This document shows positions 8,603 to 17,125 of a stretch of DNA of 64,000 nt, in pieces. The stretch covers positions 2,852,001-2,916,000 of the forward strand of contig NZ_CP072549.1 in NCBI RefSeq assembly GCF_019343495.1, written 5' to 3'. This DNA is from Acinetobacter lwoffii (lineage in GTDB: Bacteria; Pseudomonadota; Gammaproteobacteria; Pseudomonadales; Moraxellaceae). The translations under genes were made by a program, and so were the position numbers. The notes beneath the pieces are model-generated. The model was not told the DNA's origin, did not search any database, and worked only from the letters and a program-made list of their open reading frames with translations. Position 1 is the first letter of the stretch. Each line of letters starts with the position of its first letter.

Positions 8603-10735
8603 TTAGTGGTGATGGCTAGCCGGTAATGGCGAATCGCAAGGGAATTTGCCTCCACAGACCCGTACGGTTTCCATCATGCCCTGATCTTCATGGTCGAGGA
8701 TATGACAATGTTGTACAAAGTCACCTTCAAATTTCTTGTAATGGCTGCGGACAATATAGGTATAGTTTTGTTTTACAAAAAGCGTGTCCTTAAACTGTCC
8801 TTTCATGCCACGGTATTGCACATCATCCAGAACTGGATTCACCGGATCTTCTGGTGCCACTGCCTCACTGACATCCTTACCTTGAGGATTCAAAATTTTA
8901 ACAATCTGGAACGGGTTAACATGAATATGGAACGGATGACCACCAAAACCAGCGCTGGTCAGTTCCCATTCATCAGTCTGTCCAACTTGTAATTGACGGA
9001 CATATTCGCCATCCACTGAACCATCTCCATCAAAGAAATCTCCGAAACTCAGTGTATCTCCATCTTTTTTATGCCGGAAGCCAAATTTGAACACGCCAGT
9101 TCTAGGGTCGGGACCGAGCGAAAAAGCACTATATTGTTTTGGTCGGGCAGCGACTACTTTATCAATTTCCGGCGTCATCAGTGATGGATGATCACTAAAC
9201 GCAGAAAGATTAAGCTGAGATAACTGGCTCTGGATGTCTTTGTTTAAACCAATTTTTTGTGCCCGATCTTTCAGGAACTGGGCAGCAGTCTGAGGCTTGG
9301 TCTTGGCTGCTTTTACATTGACCCATCCCAGCAGTTGGGCATTGAAGCGGTGAGTGGGAGCAATTTGAGGGCCTACATTCGGTAATGGCGCGTTAATTTC
9401 ATCATCGATATTCAATTTGGTGTCAAAAATGCAGTATCTATTGGTGGTCGGAAAGGCAACCATTGCATCATGACGATAACCAGGATGGAACACGGACAGG
9501 GTTCTGGTCTGTACATGATTCATGGTTAAGCCATCTTGCGCGATGGTATGCACATTCAAGCTATTCAGCTTTTCAAATTCAGCTTTCTTGTCTGCCTCCT
9601 GATAGGCTGAACAGGCTTTAATGGTTTGTTCTGCGCTAAACTTACTGGAGTTGGGAATTTCCTTAATCATTAAACCAATGGTATCGCGTACACCACCATG
9701 AATCATGCGCCAGCGGTTAAACTGATTCTGTTCTGCTTTGATCTCACCTAAAATTTTACCGTTGATAGACGTATAGTAATTCTGGTTGGTCCAGAAGCCG
9801 CCAATAGACAGGTCATTATAATTTTCCAGCATGCCTATACCTACACCTTCACAGTTATTGGGAACAGCGAATGTGACATTAGGATCGGGATTACTACAGC
9901 GATATTGGATTTGCTGGAACAACAGGATGTTTTCGTTCGGGTAACTGTTTTTTTCTTTCCATAGAATATCCATATCTCCAGTTGAGGTGACTTTACCATT
10001 TTTGACTTTTGGCGTTCTTGAGCCTTCAACAATCAATGGGCCGGCCATGCCATTCGACACCTGAAGAGCAGTTGAACCGTGCAGATGGGCATGATACCAG
10101 TAAGTCCCTGCGGGATGATTCGGTTCCATTTTGAACTGATAATCAAATTTTTCCTGAGGTTTGAATTTCAGGAAAACATTATCGCTATTGCCTTGAGGAC
10201 TGACCCAGAAGCCATGGGTATGCAGGTTGGTAGTATTAAAGCAGTGAGGTTCATTTACATTCTCAACATGAGTTGGACAAGTTGTTTCTGACTCGGGTGG
10301 AAGCTGGTTATTCAGGTTAAGTGCCAAGGTTTCACCCTGTTTGACCCGAATCTGTGGCCCGACCAACTGATCCTCAACATATTCACCAGTTTTTTTCTTA
10401 TCAAATAAACTCGGTTTGGTTAAATAGCCTCTCAGCAGTACCTGATCCCATAAGCCGTTTCTGGGGTTGTAGAGCTTGCTGGTTTTATAAGCCACGATCA
10501 GCTCATATTTGCCTTTGGCACTTTTCGGTAACAGAGGTGGGTTGCTAATCAAGCTGTCTGATGTTGTCGGAACGGGATGTGAGGGTTTGGGTGGAGGTGT
10601 TGGGTGTGAGGGATGAGAGGGTTGGAACGGGTTAGAGGGATTTGACGGCGGCGATGGATTTTTTGTTCCATCCCAACCGCGAGCTAAGAGCGTCAAAATG
10701 GCGGCTATAGCTCCGAATATTGCGATTTTCAACAT
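8603..10735 (-). CDS. Membrane-anchored multicopper oxidase with proline-rich tether
   Basis: A 710-residue laccase-like multicopper oxidase that couples one-electron substrate oxidation to reduction of O2 to water. All four copper motifs are visible: HTHG (172-175), WYHAHLHG (213-220), HPFHIH (600-605) and HCHILDH...GM (676 onward, with Cys677 as type 1 ligand). The N-terminus is a single hydrophobic helix (residues 2-18), then about 40 residues dominated by Pro, Ser and His (PSNPSNP, PSHPSHP), a likely flexible periplasmic tether. The chain ends in three His. The substrate is unknown: phenol, Cu(I) or Mn(II) are all possible. A CRP-type palindrome lies 50 bases upstream of the start. Confidence 0.93.
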   Translation of the reverse strand: MLKIAIFGAIAAILTLLARGWDGTKNPSPPSNPSNPFQPSHPSHPTPPPKPSHPVPTTSDSLISNPPLLPKSAKGKYELIVAYKTSKLYNPRNGLWDQVLLRGYLTKPSLFDKKKTGEYVEDQLVGPQIRVKQGETLALNLNNQLPPESETTCPTHVENVNEPHCFNTTNLHTHGFWVSPQGNSDNVFLKFKPQEKFDYQFKMEPNHPAGTYWYHAHLHGSTALQVSNGMAGPLIVEGSRTPKVKNGKVTSTGDMDILWKEKNSYPNENILLFQQIQYRCSNPDPNVTFAVPNNCEGVGIGMLENYNDLSIGGFWTNQNYYTSINGKILGEIKAEQNQFNRWRMIHGGVRDTIGLMIKEIPNSSKFSAEQTIKACSAYQEADKKAEFEKLNSLNVHTIAQDGLTMNHVQTRTLSVFHPGYRHDAMVAFPTTNRYCIFDTKLNIDDEINAPLPNVGPQIAPTHRFNAQLLGWVNVKAAKTKPQTAAQFLKDRAQKIGLNKDIQSQLSQLNLSAFSDHPSLMTPEIDKVVAARPKQYSAFSLGPDPRTGVFKFGFRHKKDGDTLSFGDFFDGDGSVDGEYVRQLQVGQTDEWELTSAGFGGHPFHIHVNPFQIVKILNPQGKDVSEAVAPEDPVNPVLDDVQYRGMKGQFKDTLFVKQNYTYIVRSHYKKFEGDFVQHCHILDHEDQGMMETVRVCGGKFPCDSPLPASHHH

Positions 10736-10785
10736 CTCAGTTCTGCCTCTTATGGTTATTGTTTTAATGTGAGGATTACGAATAA

Positions 10786-10801
10786 TGTGACATGTGTCAC
10801 A
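10786..10801. promoter_or_regulatory. CRP/Vfr-type operator (TGTGA-N6-TCACA)
   Basis: TGTGACATGTGTCACA is a perfect match to both half-sites of the enteric CRP core (TGTGA-N6-TCACA), and its 7-base arms are fully self-complementary. It lies 51-66 bases upstream of the multicopper oxidase start. Regulation by a CRP/Vfr homologue is inferred from the motif only. Confidence 0.65.
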
Positions 10802-11145
10802 CTGAGCTTCTGATAGTTTTGGAAAATCTGCTATCCCAAATTAGGGGATTGAAATTTTGCTAAATGCGGCGGCAGGACAAGCCTATAAAAACCAGTGCGA
10901 CTATATTTTTTTATCTTTAAAAAAATGCACATAAAATTAATTATTTATTAATGATATTAGTGGTTTAGAGGAATAGTAAAATAAAAATATAGAGAAATAT
11001 TTTGCAACATAAGACTAAAGAATAAGGCGAATTATTCAGATTTTTTTAGCAAAAGACTGCTTTAAAGCAAAAATTCTAAAGTCTATGTAACAAATTTTTA
11101 CGAAAATACCGATTTTTATAATTAAGTACTTGAAAAATATAAAAT

Positions 11146-11175
11146 TTGGGAAATGCTATTTGTGCAGCGTACAAT
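11146..11175 (+). promoter_or_regulatory. Possible sigma-70 promoter of acnD
   Basis: TTGGGA and TACAAT are separated by 18 bases, 75 bases upstream of the acnD start. The -10 lies inside a small inverted repeat GCAGC-N7-GCTGC (11164-11180), which could be an operator. Assigned by eye. Confidence 0.4.
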
Positions 11176-11249
11176 GCTGCTATTACAAAAGTAACTCATC
11201 AATATCTATTGATGAATAAAAATAGAGATAAACGAGAGCAGGCAAGCTT

Positions 11250-13868
11250 ATGAACAACAACTACCGTAAACCGCTGCAATCCACCCAGCTGGAATATTAT
11301 GACGTGCGACAGGCCGTAGAAGATATTCAGCCAGGCGCATATGCCAAACTTCCTTATACTTCCAAAGTCCTGGCAGAGCAGTTGGTGCGTCGTTGTGATC
11401 CTGCCATTCTGGAACAGTCTTTACGCCAGCTGATTGAGCGTAAACAGGAACATGATTTTCCGTGGTATCCGGCACGTGTAGTGTGTCATGATATCTTGGG
11501 GCAAACGGCACTGGTGGACCTTGCCGGTTTACGTGATGCGATTGCCGATCAGGGCGGTGACCCGTCTAAAGTCAATCCGGTAGTACCAACCCAACTGATT
11601 GTCGATCATTCACTGGCAGTTGAGTTTGGTGGTTTTGATCCGGATGCCTTTGAGAAAAACCGTGCCATTGAAGACCGTCGTAACGAAGACCGTTTCCATT
11701 TTATTGAATGGACCAAAACTGCCTTTGAAAATGTCGATGTGATTCCTGCCGGTAATGGCATCATGCACCAGATCAATCTGGAGAAAATGTCTCCAGTGAT
11801 TCAGAACCGTGACGGTCTGGCATTCCCGGATACCTGTGTTGGTACAGATTCGCATACGCCACATACCGATGCATTGGGCGTGATCTCGATTGGTGTGGGT
11901 GGCTTGGAAGCTGAAAACGTGATGCTGGGCCGTGCGTCGTGGATGCGTCTGCCAGATATTATTGGTGTAGAACTGGTGGGCCAACGTCAGCCGGGTATTA
12001 CCGCAACGGATATCGTCTTGGCATTAACCGAATTCCTGCGTAAAGAGCGTGTGGTTGGCGCATATTTAGAATTCTTTGGTGAAGGTGCTGACAGCATGTC
12101 GGTGGGTGATCGTGCCACGATTTCTAATATGACCCCGGAATATGGCGCAACGGCTGCGATGTTCTATATCGACCAGAACACGATTGATTATCTGACCTTG
12201 ACCGGTCGTGAGCCTGAGCAAGTCAAACTGGTTGAAACTTATGCCAAGGAGATCGGGCTTTGGGCATCGGATATGACTCAAGCGGAATATCCACGTGTGC
12301 TGCGTTTCGATTTATCGACTGTGACACGTAATATCGCTGGCCCATCGAATCCACATGCACGCGTATCAACTGCTGATCTGAAAGAAAAAGGTATTGCCGG
12401 TAATTTAGAAGCAGCTCGTGCGCAAGAAGCAGAAGGCTTAATGCCAGATGGCGCGGTGATTATCGCGGCGATTACCTCTTGTACCAATACCTCCAACCCA
12501 CGTAATACGGTGGCGGCAGGTTTGCTAGCACGTAAGGCCAATGAATTGGGCTTGGTGCGTAAACCTTGGGTGAAATCTTCTTTTGCACCGGGTTCTAAAG
12601 CGGCTGCTTTGTATTTGGAAGAAGCAGGCGTACTTAAAGATTTAGAAAAACTGGGCTTTGGTATCGTGGCCTATGCATGCACGACCTGTAATGGGATGTC
12701 GGGTGCACTCGATCCAAAAATTCAGCAAGAAATTATCGACCGTGACCTGTATGCAACAGCGGTGCTTTCGGGCAACCGTAACTTCGATGGGCGTATTCAT
12801 CCTTATGCGAAACAGGCATTCTTGGCTTCACCGCCTTTAGTGGTAGCGTATGCGATTGCCGGTACGATTCGTTTTGATATCGAAAAAGATGTACTTGGTA
12901 CTGATAAAGACGGCAACCCGATTTATCTAAAAGATATCTGGCCATCGGATGAAGAAATTGATGCGCTGGTGAAAGTTGCTGTAAAACCAGAACAATTCAA
13001 AAAAATCTATATTCCGATGTTCGACTTGGGTGTGAATGAAAAAGCAACAAGTCCGTTGTATGACTGGCGTCCGCAAAGTACGTATATTCGCCGTCCGCCG
13101 TATTGGGAAGGGGCTTTGGCTGCACCGCGTACCTTGTCAAATATGCGTCCGCTGGCGATCTTGGGCGATAACATCACCACTGATCATTTATCACCATCGA
13201 ATGCCATTGTGCTCGACAGTGCTTCAGGTGAATACCTGAAAAAAATGGGTGTGCCTGAGGAAGACTTTAACTCCTATGCAACGCATCGCGGTGATCACCT
13301 CACGACGCAACGTGCGACTTTTGCCAACCCGAAACTGTTTAATGAGATGGTAGTGCGTTCTGATGGCACCATCAAGCAGGGTTCGAAAGCGCGTGTGGAA
13401 CCTGAAGGTGAAGTAATGCGGATGTGGGAAGCGATTGAGATCTACATGAACCGTAAACAACCGTTGATTATTATTGCCGGTAAGGATTATGGTCAGGGTT
13501 CGAGTCGTGACTGGGCAGCGAAAGGTGTGCGTCTGGCAGGTGTAGAAGCGATTGTGGCAGAAGGTTTTGAGCGTATTCACCGTACTAATTTAGTCGGTAT
13601 GGGTGTTTTACCGCTTGAGTTTAAGCCGGGTACAGACCGTAAGACTTTGGGTCTTGATGGTACTGAGCTGTATAGCGTGATTGGTAATATCGCACCACGT
13701 TCGACGTTGACTTTGGTGGTTGAGCGTTCAACCGATGATGGTAAGAACCAGATTATTGAAGTGCCTGTGACTTGCCGTTTGGATACTGAAGAAGAAGTAC
13801 ATGTGTATGAAGCGGGTGGGGTATTACAGCGCTTTGCACAGGATTTCTTGGAAGGGAATGTGGCTTGA
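11250..13868 (+). CDS. acnD: AcnD-type Fe/S-dependent 2-methylcitrate dehydratase (aconitase family)
   Basis: An 872-residue aconitase-family enzyme. In the 2-methylcitrate route for propionate breakdown, AcnD dehydrates 2-methylcitrate to 2-methylaconitate. [4Fe-4S] ligands are Cys411 (TSCTNTSNPRNT), Cys477 and Cys480 (ACTTCNGMSG). The substrate loop 'YGQGSSRDWAAKGVRLAGVEA' is in the C-terminal swivel domain. Length and the N-terminus (RKPL...LEYYDVRQAVEDIQPGAY) fit AcnD better than housekeeping AcnA (about 890). AcnD usually sits with prpB, prpC and prpF; here no prp gene adjoins, so a role as general aconitase is not excluded. Confidence 0.88.
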   Translation: MNNNYRKPLQSTQLEYYDVRQAVEDIQPGAYAKLPYTSKVLAEQLVRRCDPAILEQSLRQLIERKQEHDFPWYPARVVCHDILGQTALVDLAGLRDAIADQGGDPSKVNPVVPTQLIVDHSLAVEFGGFDPDAFEKNRAIEDRRNEDRFHFIEWTKTAFENVDVIPAGNGIMHQINLEKMSPVIQNRDGLAFPDTCVGTDSHTPHTDALGVISIGVGGLEAENVMLGRASWMRLPDIIGVELVGQRQPGITATDIVLALTEFLRKERVVGAYLEFFGEGADSMSVGDRATISNMTPEYGATAAMFYIDQNTIDYLTLTGREPEQVKLVETYAKEIGLWASDMTQAEYPRVLRFDLSTVTRNIAGPSNPHARVSTADLKEKGIAGNLEAARAQEAEGLMPDGAVIIAAITSCTNTSNPRNTVAAGLLARKANELGLVRKPWVKSSFAPGSKAAALYLEEAGVLKDLEKLGFGIVAYACTTCNGMSGALDPKIQQEIIDRDLYATAVLSGNRNFDGRIHPYAKQAFLASPPLVVAYAIAGTIRFDIEKDVLGTDKDGNPIYLKDIWPSDEEIDALVKVAVKPEQFKKIYIPMFDLGVNEKATSPLYDWRPQSTYIRRPPYWEGALAAPRTLSNMRPLAILGDNITTDHLSPSNAIVLDSASGEYLKKMGVPEEDFNSYATHRGDHLTTQRATFANPKLFNEMVVRSDGTIKQGSKARVEPEGEVMRMWEAIEIYMNRKQPLIIIAGKDYGQGSSRDWAAKGVRLAGVEAIVAEGFERIHRTNLVGMGVLPLEFKPGTDRKTLGLDGTELYSVIGNIAPRSTLTLVVERSTDDGKNQIIEVPVTCRLDTEEEVHVYEAGGVLQRFAQDFLEGNVA

Positions 13869-13885
13869 TTTAAGTTACTTCTTTT

Positions 13886-13970
13886 TAATCCACCCCAACC
13901 CTCCTTTTTAAAAGGAGGGAGTTCTCATGTTTTTGAAAGATAAGAAGCATTGCTTCGCAAGGGTGGATTA
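13886..13970. repeat. Palindromic intergenic repeat, copy B
   Basis: Bounded by a perfect 10-bp inverted repeat, TAATCCACCC and GGGTGGATTA, with an inner palindrome CCCTCCTTTTTAAAAGGAGGG. It is related to copies at 1247-1318 and 39343-39442 and lies 18 bases after the acnD stop. Confidence 0.8.
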
Positions 13971-13990
13971 AAGTTGTTGATATTGTTTAA

Positions 13991-14020
13991 AAAAGACCCT
14001 ACTGTGAAGTGGGGTTTTTA
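13991..14020 (+). terminator. Terminator after acnD
   Basis: The stem AAAGACCCTACT / AGTGGGGTTTTT with loop GTGA ends 12 bases before the next start codon, so it isolates the following gene from acnD readthrough. Confidence 0.75.
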
Positions 14021-14032
14021 TTTGGGGGTAAA

Positions 14033-14926
14033 ATGTCTTTATTACGAGAAATTCAAAATGATGCGGTAAATTCTAATGTTAAAGTTTCTGATTTATTAAG
14101 GAAATGTAAAATTCTAGCTTATCGATTAGGAAATGATGATTTTAAAAACTGGGTTGAATCTGAGTTAAATGGGTATTCTCAAACAGAAATATTACCCAAC
14201 TATAGGGTTTTAAGTGTTAACTCTAAAGGGCATTTTTCTGGTGCTTTTGGAAGTGGATTAAGAAATGCTGATATGCCAATCTTTTGTTTACCATCAGAAC
14301 TTCAAGAAAACTATTCAATTGCAAAATTTAACAGTCCTATTGCGACATTAGAAAGTTTATCTAGTAGTGATAGTGGGGTTTTAACTCAGGACTGGAATCT
14401 AATAATTCTTGCTAAGTATGGTTCAGCTATGTATGAAGGCTATAATTGTATACAAGCTTGGAAGGTCATTCCTGCCTCTGCTGTGATTGGTATGGTTGAT
14501 ACTGTAAAAACAAAAATTTTAAATTTTGCATTGGAAATAGAAATGATTAATAAAGATGCAGGAGATGTAGAAATCAATTCGAATCCAATTCCACAAGATA
14601 AAGTAAGCCAGATTTTTAATATTAATATTTCGGGAAATGTGGGAAATTTATCATCAGGGAATAGCAATAGTAATATCCAACAAGAAGTTACTAATACTCA
14701 ATTACCAGAAGATTTTATAAATTTGATAAGTGATTTAAAACATTCTCAGATTGAGGATGAACTTGCTTTAGAAGTAGAAAAAAGACTTGAACAATTAGGT
14801 ACTGCAGTGGGAACACATGAATATAAAACTCAGTATAGTGATCTTATAAATTTTGCCTCAAATCATGTGACGGTTTTAGGGTTTCTCGCTCCCTATTTAG
14901 TAATGTTAACAAACTTCATAACTTAA
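14033..14926 (+). CDS. AbiTii-like domain protein, predicted phage-defence/toxin-type
   Basis: A 297-residue protein whose first 100 residues match my recollection of the AbiTii domain: 'LLREIQNDAVNSNVKVSDLLRKCKILAYRLGNDDFKNWVESELNGY' is very characteristic in order and spacing (shown here in part: LLRKCKILAYRLGNDDF). A middle segment 'INISGNVGNLSSGNSNSN' is a Gly/Asn/Ser-rich linker of the kind seen before small helical C-terminal domains; the rest is helical and acidic. The start is the ATG after GGGGG. The gene is visibly more AT-rich than acnD and sits between a repeat and small genes, which suggests transfer. Function (abortive infection) is inferred from the family name, not shown. Confidence 0.75.
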   Translation: MSLLREIQNDAVNSNVKVSDLLRKCKILAYRLGNDDFKNWVESELNGYSQTEILPNYRVLSVNSKGHFSGAFGSGLRNADMPIFCLPSELQENYSIAKFNSPIATLESLSSSDSGVLTQDWNLIILAKYGSAMYEGYNCIQAWKVIPASAVIGMVDTVKTKILNFALEIEMINKDAGDVEINSNPIPQDKVSQIFNINISGNVGNLSSGNSNSNIQQEVTNTQLPEDFINLISDLKHSQIEDELALEVEKRLEQLGTAVGTHEYKTQYSDLINFASNHVTVLGFLAPYLVMLTNFIT

Positions 14927-15057
14927 AGTAGCAATAATAAATTTGAGCCATATCCTCTTCGCCCAAATGCCATCATCATTTACAAAAATGGACAATAGAC
15001 ATTCATCACTGGAGAGTTATACTAGACAGACCATTTCTAAAACCATGGAGAACAAAG

Positions 15058-15201
15058 ATGGTTACTGCTGGCGAAAAACCCGGAACAGGCTTCTATTTTT
15101 GTGTTCAATGCGGACACCGCACCTACTTAGAAATTGGTACTGATCGTTTACCACCGTGTACCAAATGCCAAGGCAATCAATTTAACAATAAGAATGCCTA
15201 A
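15058..15201 (+). CDS. 47-residue zinc-ribbon protein
   Basis: A very short gene starting MVTAGEKPGTGFYFCVQC. Two CxxC knuckles, CVQC (residues 15-18) and CTKC, are separated by about 18 residues, giving a rubredoxin-like or zinc-ribbon fold that should bind one Zn or Fe. The GGAG ribosome site lies eight bases upstream of the ATG and a clean terminator follows, so it is probably a real single-gene transcript. A longer ORF in another frame overlaps it but lacks a ribosome site. Similar small zinc-ribbon proteins are widespread; the role is unknown. Confidence 0.85.
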   Translation: MVTAGEKPGTGFYFCVQCGHRTYLEIGTDRLPPCTKCQGNQFNNKNA

Positions 15202-15238
15202 GCAAAACAACTCAAACAGTTACCCTCTGTTTTGAACG

Positions 15239-15266
15239 AAAGCCCTATTACTCGATAGGGCTTTTT
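15239..15266 (+). terminator. Terminator of the zinc-ribbon gene
   Basis: The stem AGCCCTAT / ATAGGGCT with loop TACTCG is preceded by AAA and followed by TTTTT. Confidence 0.92.
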
Positions 15267-15472
15267 GCTGTGGTATCCAAATCTCATACATAGAAATAAA
15301 AAATTATTATGAGAAAACAGTTTTATATCGGGAGGAGAATCTTGGTTTAAAGTAAAAAATTATAATAAATTCAAAAAATTATTTGAACTATTGTTATAAA
15401 AGGTATAGGTTGTCTGCTTTAAAAATTAGCTAACCACTTAGAATTAAGGTTAGATATTTCCGGGGGGAAACA

Positions 15473-15850
15473 ATGAAAAAATTTACAGCTTTAGTAATAG
15501 GAAGTGTGATGTTATTTACTTCAGGCTGTGCGACGATGTTTAATGGTTCAACACAAACTGTGAATATCCGTAGTAACGATGAATTGGCTAAGTTATATGT
15601 CAATGAAGAATATATGGGTCAGCGTAATACTGTTTATACTTTCAAAAAGAAAGAAAATTATGTAATTAAAGCAGAGAAGCAAGGCTGCCAAACCAACATC
15701 GTTATTCCACAAAAAACTTTTGATCCAACAACCTTATTAGGTGTTTTCTTGGATTGGGGAATTATCTCTATTCTCGTTGTGGATGGTGCTGCTACTGGTG
15801 CATGGCAAAAATTCAGCCAGACAAGTTTTGTAGTGGATCCTAATTGTTAA
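15473..15850 (+). CDS. Small outer-membrane-type lipoprotein
   Basis: A 125-residue lipoprotein. The signal sequence MKKFTALVIGSVMLFTSGC ends in a lipobox (FTSG-C19), so the mature protein starts at Cys19; the next residue, Ala, favours outer-membrane sorting over retention. 'CATMFNGSTQTVNIRS' and the later 'VYTFKKKENYVIKAEKQGCQ' resemble a family of small lipoproteins with a PEGA-like beta-rich domain. A hydrophobic stretch 'LLGVFLDWGIISILVVDGAATGAW' near the C-terminus (24 residues, quoted in part: FLDWGIISILVVDGA) may be membrane-associated. A GGGGGG-rich ribosome site precedes the ATG. Specific function unknown. Confidence 0.85.
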   Translation: MKKFTALVIGSVMLFTSGCATMFNGSTQTVNIRSNDELAKLYVNEEYMGQRNTVYTFKKKENYVIKAEKQGCQTNIVIPQKTFDPTTLLGVFLDWGIISILVVDGAATGAWQKFSQTSFVVDPNC

Positions 15851-15870
15851 ATAGTTCACTCCGATTTAAA

Positions 15871-15903
15871 AAATATCCCATTAAATAATGGGATATTTTT
15901 TTT
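15871..15903 (+). terminator. Terminator of the lipoprotein gene
   Basis: AAATATCCCATTA / TAATGGGATATTT with a very short loop is followed by eight T. Confidence 0.9.
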
Positions 15904-15978
15904 ATAGATTTTATTTTCTTAAAATATTATTGTTTGAAAATTAACCAATAAAACCCCATATAAAACCCTAGATTCATC

Positions 15979-16218
15979 GTGTTTAGGGCAGCTCAATTGC
16001 AATATTATCTTGATCTTAATCATGACTCAGGTGTTGCCAATTACGAGATTGGTAATGAGTTTATTCGGGTTCAATTTAAGAAAACCTCGAAAGTTTATAC
16101 CTACAGCTATAGCAGTGCCGGCTATCAGCATGTCGAAAACATGAAACAGCTTGCTCAATATGGCGATGGCCTGAATGCCTATATCAATCATCATACCCGA
16201 CAGCTCTTTGTACGATAA
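15979..16218 (+). CDS. KTSC-domain-like small protein
   Basis: A protein of 73-79 residues. The segment 'FIRVQFKKTSKVYTYSY' followed by 'AGYQHVENMKQLAQYGDGLN' resembles the KTSC domain, a small fold found alone or with RNA-related proteins. The start is unclear: GTG at 15979 has no ribosome site, whereas TTG at 15997 has AGGG eight bases upstream and gives 73 residues starting MQYYLDLNHD. No signal peptide or membrane segment. No defined function. Confidence 0.65.
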   Translation: MFRAAQLQYYLDLNHDSGVANYEIGNEFIRVQFKKTSKVYTYSYSSAGYQHVENMKQLAQYGDGLNAYINHHTRQLFVR

Positions 16219-16331
16219 AACTGGTCTGCTTCTTGCTTGAGTGAAAGACCTAGAAGGCAAATATTTTCTAAAGAGTAAATATCTGCCTAGAAATAGTGAA
16301 AGTGCATATATTAGAAAGAGGGCTATCACCT

Positions 16332-16595
16332 ATGGATATTCAACAGCACGCACCAGAGTCAGGAAAATTAGATAAAAAAGCCCATTTCTATTCTGCATGG
16401 CCACTGATCCTGATTCTTTTTGGGGGCGCGATTGGCTCGGTTTACGCTGTGATCGCTTATTTGCTTAATTTGAAAATTTATAGTTCTGAGTTGACTAGAA
16501 TTAATAAGGTACTGGCTAATCTTCTGTGCGGGATGTCCGCGATTAGTGCCTGGTGGTTTAGTGCGCAATGGATTCAGGGAACATTCTTTCAATAA
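16332..16595 (+). CDS. Small two-helix membrane protein, unknown function
   Basis: An 87-residue protein with a charged N-terminus of about 23 residues and two hydrophobic helices (approximately 24-46 and 62-80). The C-terminus 'SAWWFSAQWIQGTFFQ' is aromatic. The start is the ATG preceded by GAGGG at nine bases; a GTG 36 bases upstream is possible but has a poorer context. I do not recognise the family. It lies downstream of the KTSC-like gene in the same direction without an obvious terminator between them. Confidence 0.65.
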   Translation: MDIQQHAPESGKLDKKAHFYSAWPLILILFGGAIGSVYAVIAYLLNLKIYSSELTRINKVLANLLCGMSAISAWWFSAQWIQGTFFQ

Positions 16596-16784
16596 AACAG
16601 CAATCCTGTCCTGAATATAAATTGCAATAAAGTCTCATTTTGGCGAATAAAAAAGCATAAAAAATTGGAAATGGAATTTATTTCTCTATATGTGGGTTAA
16701 TAATGAAATAAATTTTCAGATTTAATGCAAATTAAAAAAACATAGGAAATTAATCCCGTCCATCTTTACCTAATATAGCTTTCA

Positions 16785-16966
16785 AGGGTGTGATGGGATC
16801 GGAAAGAGTAGCATGCTGTGAGCGGCGCAAAACGCGAGTGCAGTACGAACCCAAAAGGTCTCGATTCGGCTTAGGACGCTATAGACCAAAAGTTTATAGG
16901 CTATAAGATCAGGTCTTACAAAGAATGATAGTTGAAGTAAACCATTGCGAGTTTTCCCAACACCCT
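16785..16966 (+). ncRNA. Candidate structured RNA in a GC-elevated intergenic island
   Basis: Within a 530-base gene-free gap (16596-17125), this 182-base block is more GC-rich than its AT-rich flanks. Its ends can pair: AGGGTGT...TGGGA at 16785-16798 with TCCCA-ACACCCT at 16955-16966. Inside are GGTCT/AGACC and CTATA/TATAG hairpins. It has no long ORF. It does not match tRNA, tmRNA, 4.5S or RNase P motifs that I know; its size is similar to 6S RNA but the sequence is not recognisable as such. The strand is a guess. Confidence 0.3.
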
Positions 16967-17125
16967 AAAAAATTCTCCAGCAATATACGTAGAATTAAAA
17001 ATTAAAATAAATATAAATCATAAATTTAAGAAAACTATTTATCCAAGCAGGATACAAATCCATCCTTCATTTATCAGCATGATCTGTTATTTTAAAAACA
17101 TCAGTTGCCCCTTAGGGGAATCCTC

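Larger units (their letters stand above)
10736..11249. other. Divergent promoter region between the multicopper oxidase and acnD
   Basis: About 510 bases, very AT-rich from 10900 on. It holds a CRP-type palindrome near the oxidase end and a plausible sigma-70 promoter near acnD, both listed separately. No ORF or structured RNA was recognised in the remainder. Confidence 0.6.

Noticed and set aside
14943..15143. 66-residue reading frame overlapping the zinc-ribbon gene
   Set aside because: It has no ribosome site or family similarity, and the CxxC-rich 47-residue product in the other frame has both a ribosome site and a terminator.
16785..16966. 6S RNA, tmRNA, RNase P or 4.5S RNA identity for the structured island
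   Set aside because: None of the conserved sequence elements of these RNAs that I know was found; only the length resembles 6S.
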